64,000 nucleotides of DNA from Pseudoglutamicibacter cumminsii (GCF_003143995.1 NZ_QFWG01000001.1:62001-126000); one strand, 5' to 3'. Shown: positions 1-9,151, counted from the stretch's first letter. Numbers and translations: made by a program. Notes: generated by a model not told the origin, from the sequence alone.

Positions 1-222
1 GAACAAGAAGCCGCCGAAAAGAAGGCGCTCGCAGGCGACGTCAAGGCGTCATGGGGCGACCAGATGCGCTCCTACGTTCTGCACCCGTACCAGATGGTCA
101 AGGACCTGCGCACCAACCACGAGGTCGGCAACACCGGCTCGGTGCTGGACGGCGACATCGACGGGTTCATCGACGCCGGCATCCGCTGGCGTGCAAGCCA
201 ACGCAACCAGGATGAAGACTAA
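1..222 (+). CDS. prfB: Peptide chain release factor 2, C-terminal end (partial)
   Basis: This is the last 73 codons of an ORF entering from the left edge, ending in TAA. The reading [18 protein letters not shown] followed by a [15 protein letters not shown]-type ending is the very conserved C-terminus of RF2, which recognises UGA and UAA in the ribosomal A site. The catalytic GGQ loop and the frameshift region lie outside the window. In many actinobacteria prfB is followed by ftsE-ftsX-smpB; here the next genes run the opposite way and encode a different ABC exporter. The 3' end lies in a short tandem repeat that copies the stop codon. Confidence 0.93.
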   Translation, partial: EQEAAEKKALAGDVKASWGDQMRSYVLHPYQMVKDLRTNHEVGNTGSVLDGDIDGFIDAGIRWRASQRNQDED

Positions 223-260
223 GCACGACGCCGACTAAACACGACACAGACTAAACCGGC
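217..260. repeat. Tandem repeat over the prfB stop codon
   Basis: Three degenerate units of about 16 bp start with GACTAA at 217, 233 and 249 (the third is partial). The first contains the last sense codon and stop of prfB, so the stop region has been copied downstream. Confidence 0.75.
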
Positions 261-275
261 CCGGCGCATCGTGCG

Positions 276-995
276 TTAGGCTACCTGTGTCTGACCGACC
301 GTGATCCGCGAGGTTTCTTTGGTGTGGTCGGTGATCCGGCCATCGACCAACGTCACCATTTCGTCGAAGCGGTGCGCATGCTGCAGGTCGTGGGTCACCA
401 GGAGCGTGGTGACGTCAAGCTGCTTGGTCATGCGGATCAAGAGGTCGATGATCGTTGCGCCTGCGCGTGAATCGAGCGACGAGGTCGGCTCATCCACCAG
501 CAAAACCGATGGGTTGGCCACGAGCGCGCGTGCGATGTTGACTCGCTGACGCTGCCCTCCGGAAAGCTGCGCTGGCCGCAAGTTTGCTTGGGCGCTGAGA
601 CCAACCGCCTCAAGCAACTCACCTGCGCGGGCCCGTGCCGCGCGTTTCTGCGCGCGCGTCCCGGCAAGCTCAATCACGGCACGGATCTGTTCGTGGGCGG
701 TCAGCGAAGGCAGCAGGTTGGACTGCTGGAACACGATCCCGATCTTCTCGCGACGCAAACGCGCCGCCTCAGCTGGCTTGAGCCGGCTGGCTTCGATCCC
801 GTCGATCATGACGGACCCGGAATCCGGCTGGGTCAGCGTCGCCGCGACCGTGAGCAGCGAAGACTTGCCCGAGCCCGACGGCCCCGTGATTCCGACGAGC
901 GTGCCCGGCTCCGGCGTGAGAGTCACGTTATCGAGTGCGGTCACGGTGTCGTTGCCGTCTGGGTAGGTCAGGTTCAGATTGGTCAGGGAAAGCAT
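276..995 (-). CDS. ABC transporter ATP-binding protein (MacB/LolD type)
   Basis: A 239-residue nucleotide-binding subunit. Walker A is GPSGSGKSS (about residues 38-46), the Q-loop is FQQSNLLPSLT, the signature is LSGGQRQRVNIARAL and Walker B is VLLVDEPTSSLD, followed by an H-loop VTHD. These features place it in the LolD/MacB/FtsE-like branch, which pairs with FtsX-fold permeases such as its upstream neighbour 48 bp away. An AAAGGA ribosome site precedes the ATG. The pair is divergent from a two-component system, the usual arrangement for export of antimicrobial peptides or for cell-envelope stress. The substrate cannot be read from sequence. Confidence 0.9.
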   Translation of the reverse strand: MLSLTNLNLTYPDGNDTVTALDNVTLTPEPGTLVGITGPSGSGKSSLLTVAATLTQPDSGSVMIDGIEASRLKPAEAARLRREKIGIVFQQSNLLPSLTAHEQIRAVIELAGTRAQKRAARARAGELLEAVGLSAQANLRPAQLSGGQRQRVNIARALVANPSVLLVDEPTSSLDSRAGATIIDLLIRMTKQLDVTTLLVTHDLQHAHRFDEMVTLVDGRITDHTKETSRITVGQTQVA

Positions 996-1043
996 GGTGG
1001 TCCTTTCGATGGGTAGATACGGGACGATGCTGCGCGGGCGGGT

Positions 1044-2141
1044 TTAGTTGAGGGCCTGCATCGGGTCGGCTTTGGTCACGGAACGCAGTGCGAACGCGGC
1101 TCCGATGAGCCCCAGGAGGGTCATGAGGAGGCCCGGTGCGAGCGTTGTGAGCCAGTTGCTCACGAACGGAACGCTTGCGGAGATCGCTGGCCCGACGAGC
1201 ATGATGATTCCGATGCCCGCGCCAACGCCGACGGCCAAGACGAGCAACGACTGGCCGATCGCGTCGCGCAACAGTGCGCTCACGGGGGAGCCGAGGGCCC
1301 GCATCACAGCGATGTCGCGGGTTCGTTGCAGGGTCCACACGGTGAAGAACGCGCCGACAACGAGCGCGGAGATCGCCATGAGCATCCCGATCATCATCCC
1401 GAGCGAGCCGACTTCTGAACGGAAAGAGCCGACCGCCAAAAGCTGTTCGAAACCCGCGGGAGACACCGTGTGGGCGGCCGCGTTGATGTTTGCGGCTTCG
1501 TCGTCAGAGACGTCGGCGTGGACCAGCAGGGCGTTAGGGTGACCGGTTCCGCCGGTGCGCTCGGACAGCTCTTGCCACGCGCTCCACGACATGCCGATGA
1601 CTGGCACGTGCGAGTAGTGCCCGGTTCCGGTGACGTCGGCGACAGTGAATTCGTGGCCTGCGATGGTGATCGCGGCTCCGGCTTCTATGCCGAGTTCTTC
1701 TGCCGCGTCTTCGCTCAAGGTGACGTTAGTTCCGGACGGGGCGGCGGAGTCGTCGGCTTGGTTCGGTCCGGTACCGGCGCCGAGGTCAGCGCCCGGGCCA
1801 TGGGCTACCAGGGCGACGCCTGTCGTGACATCGTCGTGAGCCGCCGCGATCTGAGTGACCCCAACGGCGGTCACGTTGCTACGGCCAACATGATCTTCCC
1901 AACGCTGTTGAGCATCTGGGGCGATGGATGAGGTGGACATGCTCGCGTCCTGACTACCGTTCGGCGCGGACATCACGAGGCGGTCTGCCTTCCAGGAACG
2001 GACGGTGTCCACGTTGGCGCCGGCGAGGCCGCCGGTCAGGCCGGTCAGAAACCCGACCAGGAGGGTCATGAGCATCACGACAATGGTGATGATCGCGAAG
2101 CGCCCTTTCGCGTGGAGTACATCGCGCCAACCGAGAAACAT
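1044..2141 (-). CDS. FtsX-like ABC transporter permease
   Basis: About 365 residues from the ATG at 2141 (MFLGWRDVLHAKGRF). This start has GAGG six bases upstream and matches the usual beginning of the family; an ATG 28 codons further out adds a non-conserved tail. One membrane segment lies near the N-terminus, then a large external domain of about 200 residues, then three membrane segments near the C-terminus. That is the MacB/DevC/FtsX topology, in which the extracytoplasmic domain transmits ATPase motion. It partners with the ATPase gene downstream and was probably co-transcribed with it. Confidence 0.88.
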   Translation of the reverse strand: MFLGWRDVLHAKGRFAIITIVVMLMTLLVGFLTGLTGGLAGANVDTVRSWKADRLVMSAPNGSQDASMSTSSIAPDAQQRWEDHVGRSNVTAVGVTQIAAAHDDVTTGVALVAHGPGADLGAGTGPNQADDSAAPSGTNVTLSEDAAEELGIEAGAAITIAGHEFTVADVTGTGHYSHVPVIGMSWSAWQELSERTGGTGHPNALLVHADVSDDEAANINAAAHTVSPAGFEQLLAVGSFRSEVGSLGMMIGMLMAISALVVGAFFTVWTLQRTRDIAVMRALGSPVSALLRDAIGQSLLVLAVGVGAGIGIIMLVGPAISASVPFVSNWLTTLAPGLLMTLLGLIGAAFALRSVTKADPMQALN

Positions 2142-2347
2142 GTCAACCTCGTTTTCTGTGCCGTCTCTTCGCAGCTCCGCACTGGATCTGCGTTGTTCCG
2201 CCGCTGCGTTGTTCGTTGCTTCCATTCCATCGAGTTCGGGGCTTCAGCGGATCCGGCGCAAGACTGATCTTGAATGTCGACATGGTTGAGGTGCGGGATC
2301 AATCTTTCGGTTGATGCGTTGCGGCACCTGAGGACCCTTGGGCGCAG

Positions 2348-2353
2348 TATTCT
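2348..2353 (+). promoter_or_regulatory. -10 box of the histidine kinase gene (leaderless)
   Basis: TATTCT ends seven bases before the ATG at 2361. There is no ribosome site before that ATG, so transcription starting at or next to the start codon is the simplest reading. Confidence 0.5.
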
Positions 2354-2360
2354 CGTTTAT

Positions 2361-3644
2361 ATGGTTGAGTCCACGCCGTCTGTTGCCCGCTCTGCGCCGG
2401 AACCGGAGCACGTCGTATCCGCGATGGCGCCTGCTTTTCGGTTGCTCCGCGCGGGCTTGCATGTGGTGATGTTGGTGTGCGCTGGCATCGCTGTTGCGGC
2501 CGGTGTGAAGCTCGTCAGCGTGCCGGGGCAAGAGGTGCGTGGTTGGCTTGGGATCGTGGGCGTGGCCGCGTTTGTTGCGGGCTGGGCCGGTGGCGCGGTT
2601 CAGGTTGAGCGTGGAAAGATCCGCGAGAACACCACCTCGACCGTGCTGGGACTCAGCGGGATGGCCGCGGCTTGGATACTTGCCGCGAGCCAGATCTTCG
2701 AAGCCGCGTATCTGGTGTTCCCGTTCTTTTTCGCGCTGCTGTTCCTACTGGGAATGAGGTTCGGAACCATCGCAGTCATGGCGGCGACGGCGTGCGCGAT
2801 CCTCTTCATTTCCCAACGTCTGGGGTTTTCATTCGCTGTCGTGATTGGTCCGGTGCTGGGTGCTTCGGTGAGCATCATGATCGGGTGGGCTCTGCGTGCG
2901 GTTGCGTATCAGGCTGCGTTGCGTGAGTCGCTACTACAGCGGCTGCTCGATACGGAACGCGAGCTGACCGTGACCCAGCGGGAAGCCGGCATTCAAGCCG
3001 AACGCGCTCGCTTGGCTGGCGAGATCCACGATGGTGTTTCGCAGTCTTTGTCTTCGATCCAGATGTTGCTGCACGCGGCCGAGCGTGGCCTGCCAACGGA
3101 TGATGCGCATCGTAAGACCAAGGAATACATCGTGATGGCGCGTTCAGCTGCCGAGGACGCGCAGTCGGAGACGCGAGGGATTTTGCGGCGAATGGCGCCC
3201 GCGGCTTTGTCTGATGAGACGCTCACTGGCGCGCTCGAACGGATCGCCGATGTGGGCGCTGGCCCGGCCGTGGTGGTCATGAGCGATGACCCTCCGTTGA
3301 CGATGAGCCAGCAGGCCGCGCTGTTGAGGATCGCGCAGGGTGCGGTCGGGAATGCGCGCCAGCATTCGCGGGCTCACCGCGTTCTGGTTTCGCTTGAACA
3401 CGATGCGGATTCGGCCACGCTGACGATCAGCGACGACGGCGTTGGTTTCGTTCCGGGGACCGTTCCGGAAGGCTCGCGCGGCCGGGGTCATTTCGGGTTG
3501 GCGTTGATGCGTGAGCGGGCTGAGCAGATGGGCGGCGAGTTCGCTGTTGAGTCCCGGCCGGGTCAGGGAACGCGGATCTCGGTTCGCATCCCGCTTGAAA
3601 GCGTTGACGGGCAACAAAACACAGCGGGCGAGGAGGAAGCATGA
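2361..3644 (+). CDS. Sensor histidine kinase, NarL/LiaS type (HisKA_3)
   Basis: About 427 residues. Several membrane segments occupy roughly residues 25-190, followed by a coiled linker, an H-box ARLAGEIHDGVSQSLSSIQ with the phospho-accepting His, and an HATPase_c domain with an N-box (GNARQHSRA) and a DDGVGF G1 box. The start at 2361 is preferred because of the -10 box seven bases upstream; the frame stays open back to 2274. The 3' end overlaps the regulator gene by 4 bp (ATGA). It probably senses membrane or envelope perturbation and controls the divergent ABC exporter; that link is inferred from position only. Confidence 0.88.
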   Translation: MVESTPSVARSAPEPEHVVSAMAPAFRLLRAGLHVVMLVCAGIAVAAGVKLVSVPGQEVRGWLGIVGVAAFVAGWAGGAVQVERGKIRENTTSTVLGLSGMAAAWILAASQIFEAAYLVFPFFFALLFLLGMRFGTIAVMAATACAILFISQRLGFSFAVVIGPVLGASVSIMIGWALRAVAYQAALRESLLQRLLDTERELTVTQREAGIQAERARLAGEIHDGVSQSLSSIQMLLHAAERGLPTDDAHRKTKEYIVMARSAAEDAQSETRGILRRMAPAALSDETLTGALERIADVGAGPAVVVMSDDPPLTMSQQAALLRIAQGAVGNARQHSRAHRVLVSLEHDADSATLTISDDGVGFVPGTVPEGSRGRGHFGLALMRERAEQMGGEFAVESRPGQGTRISVRIPLESVDGQQNTAGEEEA

Positions 3645-4276
3645 GTGGAGCTGGCGAGGCCATCCGCATCGTAGTGGTGGATGATCATCCGGTGGTGCGG
3701 GCTGGTTTGCGCGCGCTTTTGGAGATGGAGGATGACCTCACGGTTGTGGGGGAGGACGGCAGCGAAGACGGCGCCGTCGCCGAGGTTGAACGTGAACGGC
3801 CTGATCTGGTGTTGATGGATTTGCGGTTGGATCACGACGGCTCTGGTGCCGTTGCGATTCAGCGGTTGCGTTCCGCGGGGCTAATGATGCCTGTTCTGGT
3901 GCTCACGAATCATGACACGGACGCGGACATCCTCGCCGCGGTTGAGGCGGGGGCTTCCGGATACCTGCTCAAGGACGCTCCACCTGAAGAGCTTTTGCCT
4001 GCGGTGCGTGCGGCGGCCGCGGGGCAGTCGGCGCTTGCCCCGGCAATCGCGAGCCGACTCATGGAACGCCTGGTTTCTCCCTTGCCGAGCCTCACATTGC
4101 GCGAGCTGGAAGTTCTGCGCTGCGTTTCGGACGGTCTCACGAACGCCGAGATCGCCCAGAAGCTGTTCGTTTCGCAAGCGACCGTCAAGACCCACCTTGT
4201 GCACGTGTTCGAAAAGCTCGGGGTCACGTCCCGCACCCAGGCGGTAGCGGAGGCGCGAGACCGCGGCCTGTTCTAG
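3641..4276 (+). CDS. Response regulator, NarL/LuxR family
   Basis: 211 residues: a receiver domain with acidic pair DDHP near the N-terminus, phospho-acceptor Asp in VLMDLRL and the conserved Lys in LLKDAPP, then a LuxR-type helix-turn-helix (LTLRELEVLRCVSDGLTNAEIA ... ATVKTHL) at the C-terminus. It is translationally coupled to the kinase by a 4-bp overlap and forms a cognate pair with it. Likely target: the divergent ABC exporter operon. Confidence 0.93.
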   Translation: MSGAGEAIRIVVVDDHPVVRAGLRALLEMEDDLTVVGEDGSEDGAVAEVERERPDLVLMDLRLDHDGSGAVAIQRLRSAGLMMPVLVLTNHDTDADILAAVEAGASGYLLKDAPPEELLPAVRAAAAGQSALAPAIASRLMERLVSPLPSLTLRELEVLRCVSDGLTNAEIAQKLFVSQATVKTHLVHVFEKLGVTSRTQAVAEARDRGLF

Positions 4277-4293
4277 AAGCCGCCGCACAACAG

Positions 4294-4327
4294 CAGGCCC
4301 CGGGCAACGTTTGTTGTCCGGGGCCTG
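4294..4327. terminator. Bidirectional hairpin between convergent genes
   Basis: CAGGCCCCGG pairs perfectly with CCGGGGCCTG, with a further GCAAC/GTTG pairing inside and a GTTT loop. It lies between the response regulator and the convergent Rieske gene and has no T-tract. Confidence 0.75.
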
Positions 4328-4349
4328 AACTGTAACGGTTCACTAGCGG

Positions 4350-4841
4350 CTAGATATAGACGACGATGTCCTCGCCCTTGATCTCGCATGCGAAGCGTGG
4401 AAGCGCGGCATTCGCTGGGCCGGAGATGACGCTGCCGTCTTCGGCCTTGAACCAGGATTCGTGGCACGGGCAGTGGAAACGGTTTTCCGAGCCAGGGCTG
4501 ACTTCGCAACCAGCGTGGGTGCAGACCGCCGAGAAAGCCAGAACTTCCTTCTCCGATGGGCGGAAAAGAACAAGCTTGGTCTTACCTGCGGTTACGCTCG
4601 CTTGGCCGCCAACAGCAAGATCGCTCGTCTTCAAGACAGGCTCAGGCTTGCCCGTGGCCTCCGGGATTTCGTTGGGACCGCTCGCCCCACACGCCGCAAG
4701 GCCGAGGGCAGCCGCGCCCAGAACCGCACCGCCAAGAACAGCGCGACGGGACGTGCAGCAACCCTGGTGGACCGCATCGTGCTCAACTGGTGAAGCAGCC
4801 TCAGCTGCCGGGGCTTCGACTTGCGAAATCTTGTTCTCCAT
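4350..4841 (-). CDS. Rieske [2Fe-2S] protein, Tat lipoprotein
   Basis: 163 residues. A twin-arginine signal (SRRAVLGGAVLGAAALG) ends in a lipobox (LAAC), so a folded, cluster-bearing protein should be exported by Tat and lipid-anchored outside the membrane. The C-terminal domain has both Rieske ligand boxes, CTHAGC and CPCHESWF, with the two Cys-x-His pairs. It is smaller than the QcrA subunit of cytochrome bc1 and has one signal helix rather than three, so it is a stand-alone Rieske protein, probably an electron carrier with unknown partner. It starts 13 bp downstream of the fadB/J-like gene, which may be a chance operon. Confidence 0.9.
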   Translation of the reverse strand: MENKISQVEAPAAEAASPVEHDAVHQGCCTSRRAVLGGAVLGAAALGLAACGASGPNEIPEATGKPEPVLKTSDLAVGGQASVTAGKTKLVLFRPSEKEVLAFSAVCTHAGCEVSPGSENRFHCPCHESWFKAEDGSVISGPANAALPRFACEIKGEDIVVYI

Positions 4842-4854
4842 ACCGCCTATTGTC

Positions 4855-7056
4855 TCACTTCGAAGAGGTCGGCAGGCTCCACGCGCCGAACGGTGCGCCG
4901 TTGGTGCGTTCGCTCGCGCCCGACTGATCCAGGAACGGCGTGATACCGCCCAAGTGCTGCGGCCAGCCTGCGCCGAGGATCATGCACAAGTCGATGTCCT
5001 GCGGGCCAGCGACGACGCCCTCATCGAGCATGATGCGGATCTCGGTTGCCAGCGCGTCGAGCACCGTGGTGAGCAGCTCATCCTTGGTGATCGTGGCATC
5101 CCCGCGTTCAAGAAGCGCAAGGTTCTCTTCCGGAATGAACTTGCGGCCGTTCTCATCCTTCGACCAGATCGAGGTGACCTTGTTGTCGATGAGCGTCTGC
5201 AGGTTCTTCGACAACAGGAAACGCTCCGGGAAGCTGCTGTGCAACGTCTCAGCGACGTGCTGAGCGACAGGCAAGCCCACCATCGCGAGCAGATCGAACG
5301 GGGACATCGGAAGGCCCAGCGGATCCAGAGCAGTGTCCGCTTCGTGCGGATCCATGCCCTGATCGAACGCGTCCATGACCAAGCCGAGCAAAAGCAAAAG
5401 CAAACGGTTGACGACGAACGCCGGCGCGTCCTTGACCAGAACGGCAGTCTTGCCGAGGCTCTTCGCGGCCGCGAAGGCCGTAGCCAGGACCTGATCTGAG
5501 GTCTCAGGGCCACGCACGATCTCGATGAGCGGCATCTGCGCTACCGGGTTGAAGAAGTGGAAGCCGACGAGGCGCTCAGGGTGCTCGAGGACCTCGGCCA
5601 TCTCCTTGACCGAAAGCGAAGAGGTGTTGGTTGCGAGGATCGCGTCCGGGCGAACGATCTGCTCAACCTCACGGAAAACCTGCTGCTTGACGCCGATCTC
5701 CTCAAACACGGCCTCGATCACGAAATCGGCATCCGCGTACACACCCTTATCGGTGCCAGCCGTGATGAGGCCCTGGATCGCGCGAGCATCCTCTTCCTTC
5801 ATGCGGCCACGCTCAACGTTCTTAGCGAGGTAGCCCGCAACGTGATCCAGGCCAGCCTGAGCGCGCTGCTCATCCATGTCCGTCATGACCACTGGAACCT
5901 GCAGCTTCTGAGCGAACACCAGCGCAAGCTGAGCCGCCATGAGCCCAGCACCGACCACGCCGACCTTGGAGATTTTCTGAGGCTCAACATCGGGCACGCC
6001 TGCCGGACGCTTAGCGCGGGCCTGGAACAGCTCGAGGAACGAGTAGATCGTGTTCTGGAACGCAGGCGTGAACATGAGGTACGCGAGCTTGTCGACCTCA
6101 AGCGCACCCGATTCCTTCTGAGTCATCGAGCGGTTCGCATCCAACGTATCCAGAAGTGCCGTCGGGGCCGGACGGGTTTCAGCGTGCGTTGCCTTCTGTA
6201 CCAGGCCGCGAGCGTACTTGAGTGCGGCATCCCAGCGGGCGGAAACCTCAAGGTCGGACGGATCCTCGGGCTCGCGCTGGGCCTCAGGGGCTGTGCCATC
6301 CAGGACCGAGGCGGCCCACTCGAGCGAATCCTGAAGGAAGTTCTCCTGCCCGAAAGCGATGTTCGCGCCGCCCATCTCAGCCAGCTGGCTACCGTTCAGG
6401 AAGCGGTTGCCCTTGAGAGGGTTTTCAAGCATGACCTTCAAGCTGTTTTCGATGCCCACCAAGCGAGGGAAGCGGTAGACGCCACCCCAACCAGGGATCA
6501 GGCCGAGGCCCGCTTCAGGCAGGCCGAGTGCGCGCACCGCGGTGTTGACGGTTCGGTAGTCGCACGCGAGCGCGGTCTCGAAGCCGCCGCCGAGGGACTG
6601 ACCGTTGATAAAAGCGAAGCTCGGGACGTCGGCGTCCGCGATGACGTCGTAGGCGACGTGGCCGAGTTCCGCGAGCAAGCGTCCATCTTCAGGGTCAGTG
6701 AGGGTGCGGATCGTGCTGAGGTCAGCGCCGGCAGCGAAGGTGCGGCCGGTTCCGGTAACGGCGATAGCGTCGATCTCGCCGGCCCCAGCTCGCTTGACCT
6801 GTTCTTCTGCTGCACGGCCGAAGTTCAGGAGGCCGGCCGGCCCCAGGGTTGCTGGATGCCCTTCCTTCTCAGAAACCATCGTCATGACCGCGATGGTGTG
6901 CCCGCCAACCTTGTGGTCCTCAACCTGAACCTGGGTCACGACCTCGTAAGGGGCGGCCGAACGCAGGTCATCGAAGCGCGCGAAACGGTCTTGTGCACTC
7001 GATACGGAGCTGTGGGATGAAGCCTGGTTACCGGCAGGGTTAAGTGAATCGGTCAC
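4855..7056 (-). CDS. Fused enoyl-CoA hydratase / 3-hydroxyacyl-CoA dehydrogenase
   Basis: About 733 residues from a GTG at 7056 with AGGAGG upstream; an in-frame TTG nine codons earlier lacks a ribosome site. The N-terminal crotonase domain carries the oxyanion segment GRTFAAGADLS, GGGFETALA and the second catalytic Glu in LPEAGLGLIPGWGG. The C-terminal half is the NAD-binding dehydrogenase (VGVVGAGLMAAQLAL, TNTSSLSV, catalytic His in GFHFFNP). It performs the second and third steps of fatty-acid beta-oxidation, like FadB/FadJ. A thiolase gene is often adjacent in relatives but none lies here, only a 140-bp spacer before RNase D. Confidence 0.92.
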   Translation of the reverse strand: MTDSLNPAGNQASSHSSVSSAQDRFARFDDLRSAAPYEVVTQVQVEDHKVGGHTIAVMTMVSEKEGHPATLGPAGLLNFGRAAEEQVKRAGAGEIDAIAVTGTGRTFAAGADLSTIRTLTDPEDGRLLAELGHVAYDVIADADVPSFAFINGQSLGGGFETALACDYRTVNTAVRALGLPEAGLGLIPGWGGVYRFPRLVGIENSLKVMLENPLKGNRFLNGSQLAEMGGANIAFGQENFLQDSLEWAASVLDGTAPEAQREPEDPSDLEVSARWDAALKYARGLVQKATHAETRPAPTALLDTLDANRSMTQKESGALEVDKLAYLMFTPAFQNTIYSFLELFQARAKRPAGVPDVEPQKISKVGVVGAGLMAAQLALVFAQKLQVPVVMTDMDEQRAQAGLDHVAGYLAKNVERGRMKEEDARAIQGLITAGTDKGVYADADFVIEAVFEEIGVKQQVFREVEQIVRPDAILATNTSSLSVKEMAEVLEHPERLVGFHFFNPVAQMPLIEIVRGPETSDQVLATAFAAAKSLGKTAVLVKDAPAFVVNRLLLLLLGLVMDAFDQGMDPHEADTALDPLGLPMSPFDLLAMVGLPVAQHVAETLHSSFPERFLLSKNLQTLIDNKVTSIWSKDENGRKFIPEENLALLERGDATITKDELLTTVLDALATEIRIMLDEGVVAGPQDIDLCMILGAGWPQHLGGITPFLDQSGASERTNGAPFGAWSLPTSSK

Positions 7057-7172
7057 GTGAGTTCCTCCTAGGAAGCGGTACAACCTCTCAACAGGAGGTT
7101 ACCGCATAGTAGTGAGGTGAATCACATGTACTTAGCTATGAGCGGATTAGGGCCGGTTTCCACGCGAGGCGA

Positions 7173-7216
7173 GCTCAGTGTTCAAGGGGCTCAGGCTCAG
7201 TGCTCAAGCGGCTCTG
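7173..7216. repeat. Tandem repeat over the rnd stop codon
   Basis: Two 22-bp units (7173-7194 and 7195-7216) differ at a few positions. On the minus strand they cover the last six codons and the TGA of rnd, so the PEPL-like end and the stop are duplicated. Confidence 0.8.
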
Positions 7217-8465
7217 GTTCTAGGAAAGCGACGGTAATCACGGCAGCGGTGCGGCGGATCTGCCACTCGCGGGATCCGAGTTCCCGTAGCTTCTTTTGAA
7301 CAGAATCCAGCGTGACAACCTCAGGCGGTTCCCACGAGATTTCCTTCAAAACAGCGGGAGCTAAAAGATTCTCCAAAGGCATACCCAAAGCCTGGGCATC
7401 CCGCTCCAAGCGCCACCGCGCGGTCTGATACCGCTCAGCGGCATCAGGGAATCGGTCGTTCCACGACCGCGGGGGAGGCATCGTTGAACGGCGCGCCGTC
7501 CGAGGTGGGAAACGCGTCGCGTTCCGGGCCCGAGCAATCGCGGTGACCCAACGGCGGGCCTCCTTGCTAGCCAACCGGCCGCGGAAACCATCCGTGCGCA
7601 ACAGAGCCGGAACCGTCGTCGGGAGCGCACGAGCCGCAGCGATGATCGCCGAATCCGGCAAAAGACGGCCCGGAGCGCGGTCCTTGTTTTGGGCGACCTT
7701 CTCGCGCTCTTCCCACAGCTCCTTGACCGCCAGAATCTGGTGCTTGTCCTTCAACTGGTGCAGGCCGTGGGTGCGCCGCCACGGATCCTTACGCGGCTGC
7801 GGGCCGGGCTTGAGGCGTTCATACTCGAACTCTTCTTGCGCCAAATCCCACTTCTTCTGGCCGCGCAGAAGCTTCTCAAGCTGGTTCCGCAACTCGATCA
7901 AAACCTCAACATCGAGTGCCGCGTAATTCAGCCAATCCTCAGGCAACGGCCGCATCGACCAATCCGCGGCCGAATGCTCCTTCGCCAAGCGGACGCCGAG
8001 CATCGTCTCGGTCACGTACGCCAAACCTACGCGCGGAAGTCCCGCTAGACGGGCGGCGAGCTCGGTGTCGAATAACCGAGGCGGCTGCAGTTCGAGCTCA
8101 CGCAAGCACGGCAAATCCTGGTGCGCCGCGTGCAAAATCCATTCCGCGTCCGCGAGCGCCTCGTTCACATCCAGAAGATCGTCGAACGCCTCAGGATCAA
8201 TCAGGAACGTGCCAGCGCCAACCCTGCGCAGCTGAACCAAGAACGCGCGCTGACCGTAACGGAAACCGGAAGCCCGCTCCGCATCGACCGCCACTGGGCC
8301 GTGCCCTTCGCGCAACTGAATGACCGCGTTATCGAGTGCGGCCCGCGTCGAAATCACCGGTGGGATCCCCTCGGCGGGGGAGTCAAGAAGGGGGAGGTCT
8401 GAAGGCTCGCGCTCCGGGAACTGGCCAGAGGCGAGAAGGGCTGCCGGCGGTGGATCAAGCTTCAT
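7197..8465 (-). CDS. rnd: Ribonuclease D-like 3'-5' exonuclease with HRDC domain
   Basis: About 422 residues. The DEDD exonuclease domain shows the first motif VDAERASGF, a second motif around LHAAHQDLPCL and the third motif YAALDVEVLIEL. An HRDC domain follows (LPTTVPALLRT ... RRWVTAIARAR), and the C-terminal part is rich in aromatic and acidic residues. The family trims RNA 3' ends. I use the ATG at 8465 (MKLDPPP); the frame has another ATG five codons upstream, and TAGTAT on the minus strand just upstream could be the -10 box. The neighbouring DUF3000 gene is a usual companion in actinobacteria. The stop codon lies in a tandem repeat. Confidence 0.9.
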   Translation of the reverse strand: MKLDPPPAALLASGQFPEREPSDLPLLDSPAEGIPPVISTRAALDNAVIQLREGHGPVAVDAERASGFRYGQRAFLVQLRRVGAGTFLIDPEAFDDLLDVNEALADAEWILHAAHQDLPCLRELELQPPRLFDTELAARLAGLPRVGLAYVTETMLGVRLAKEHSAADWSMRPLPEDWLNYAALDVEVLIELRNQLEKLLRGQKKWDLAQEEFEYERLKPGPQPRKDPWRRTHGLHQLKDKHQILAVKELWEEREKVAQNKDRAPGRLLPDSAIIAAARALPTTVPALLRTDGFRGRLASKEARRWVTAIARARNATRFPPRTARRSTMPPPRSWNDRFPDAAERYQTARWRLERDAQALGMPLENLLAPAVLKEISWEPPEVVTLDSVQKKLRELGSREWQIRRTAAVITVAFLEPEPLEH

Positions 8466-8545
8466 GGTTCTTCTGATCATACTAAGGAGTAGCCACGATC
8501 AAGGGTCAACGCCCGATGCGGAAGCCAGCTCAGCATGCTTGTCAC

Positions 8546-9145
8546 CTAGGTGAGCCGGACGTTGGGCATCGGTGTGACGCCATCTTCCATAGGAGGTAGC
8601 CCCGCGAAGGAGCACACCATGTCGCACCACGCCTCGAGCTGGTTTTGGACGTTGTAATCCTCAGGCGTCCACGAGGCTCGAAGCTCAATGTCCACGCGCT
8701 CAGGCTGCTGCGCGAGGTCGCCGAAATTCTCACTCAACGCACGCGTGGCCGTGCCGCCGGCGCGGCGATAAGGGGCGCCGTGTTCCTCAAGGGCTTCGAC
8801 CAGCCACGTCCACGCAACCGATGCGGCGAGCTGATCGTTACCCATCTCGCCGTCCACCTCGGCGCGGATGTAGGTCACGATCCGCATCGTTCCATCCCAC
8901 ACGGGATTACCTTGTGGATCAAACAGCAAAATGAATCGGCCCGTCGCGAGCTCATCATCCCTGTGAGGGTCCGCGACATTCGCCTTTAACGCGACGGCGT
9001 ATGGAGCCAAGCGCTTAGGGGCAGGGATCTCCTCGAGCGTCATCTCAGGACGCACCAAGGCGCGCTTCAGACCGTCCAGCACCAACGAAAATTCGTGCGG
9101 GACGCCGGCTGAACCCAACCGTGCTGTCTCTGCGCTAAAACTCAC
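8546..9145 (-). CDS. DUF3000 family protein
   Basis: 199 residues, GTG start, no signal peptide or membrane segment. The sequence matches my memory of the actinobacterial DUF3000 family, which is normally encoded next to RNase D. Features seen: a basic APKRLAPYAVALKA segment, a WDGTMRIVTYIRAE strand-like region and many acidic residues. Function is not established. A TAAGCT box sits six bases before the GTG, so the transcript is probably leaderless. It lies 80 bp upstream of rnd on the same strand. Confidence 0.82.
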   Translation of the reverse strand: MSFSAETARLGSAGVPHEFSLVLDGLKRALVRPEMTLEEIPAPKRLAPYAVALKANVADPHRDDELATGRFILLFDPQGNPVWDGTMRIVTYIRAEVDGEMGNDQLAASVAWTWLVEALEEHGAPYRRAGGTATRALSENFGDLAQQPERVDIELRASWTPEDYNVQNQLEAWCDMVCSFAGLPPMEDGVTPMPNVRLT

Positions 9146-9151
9146 ACAGCT

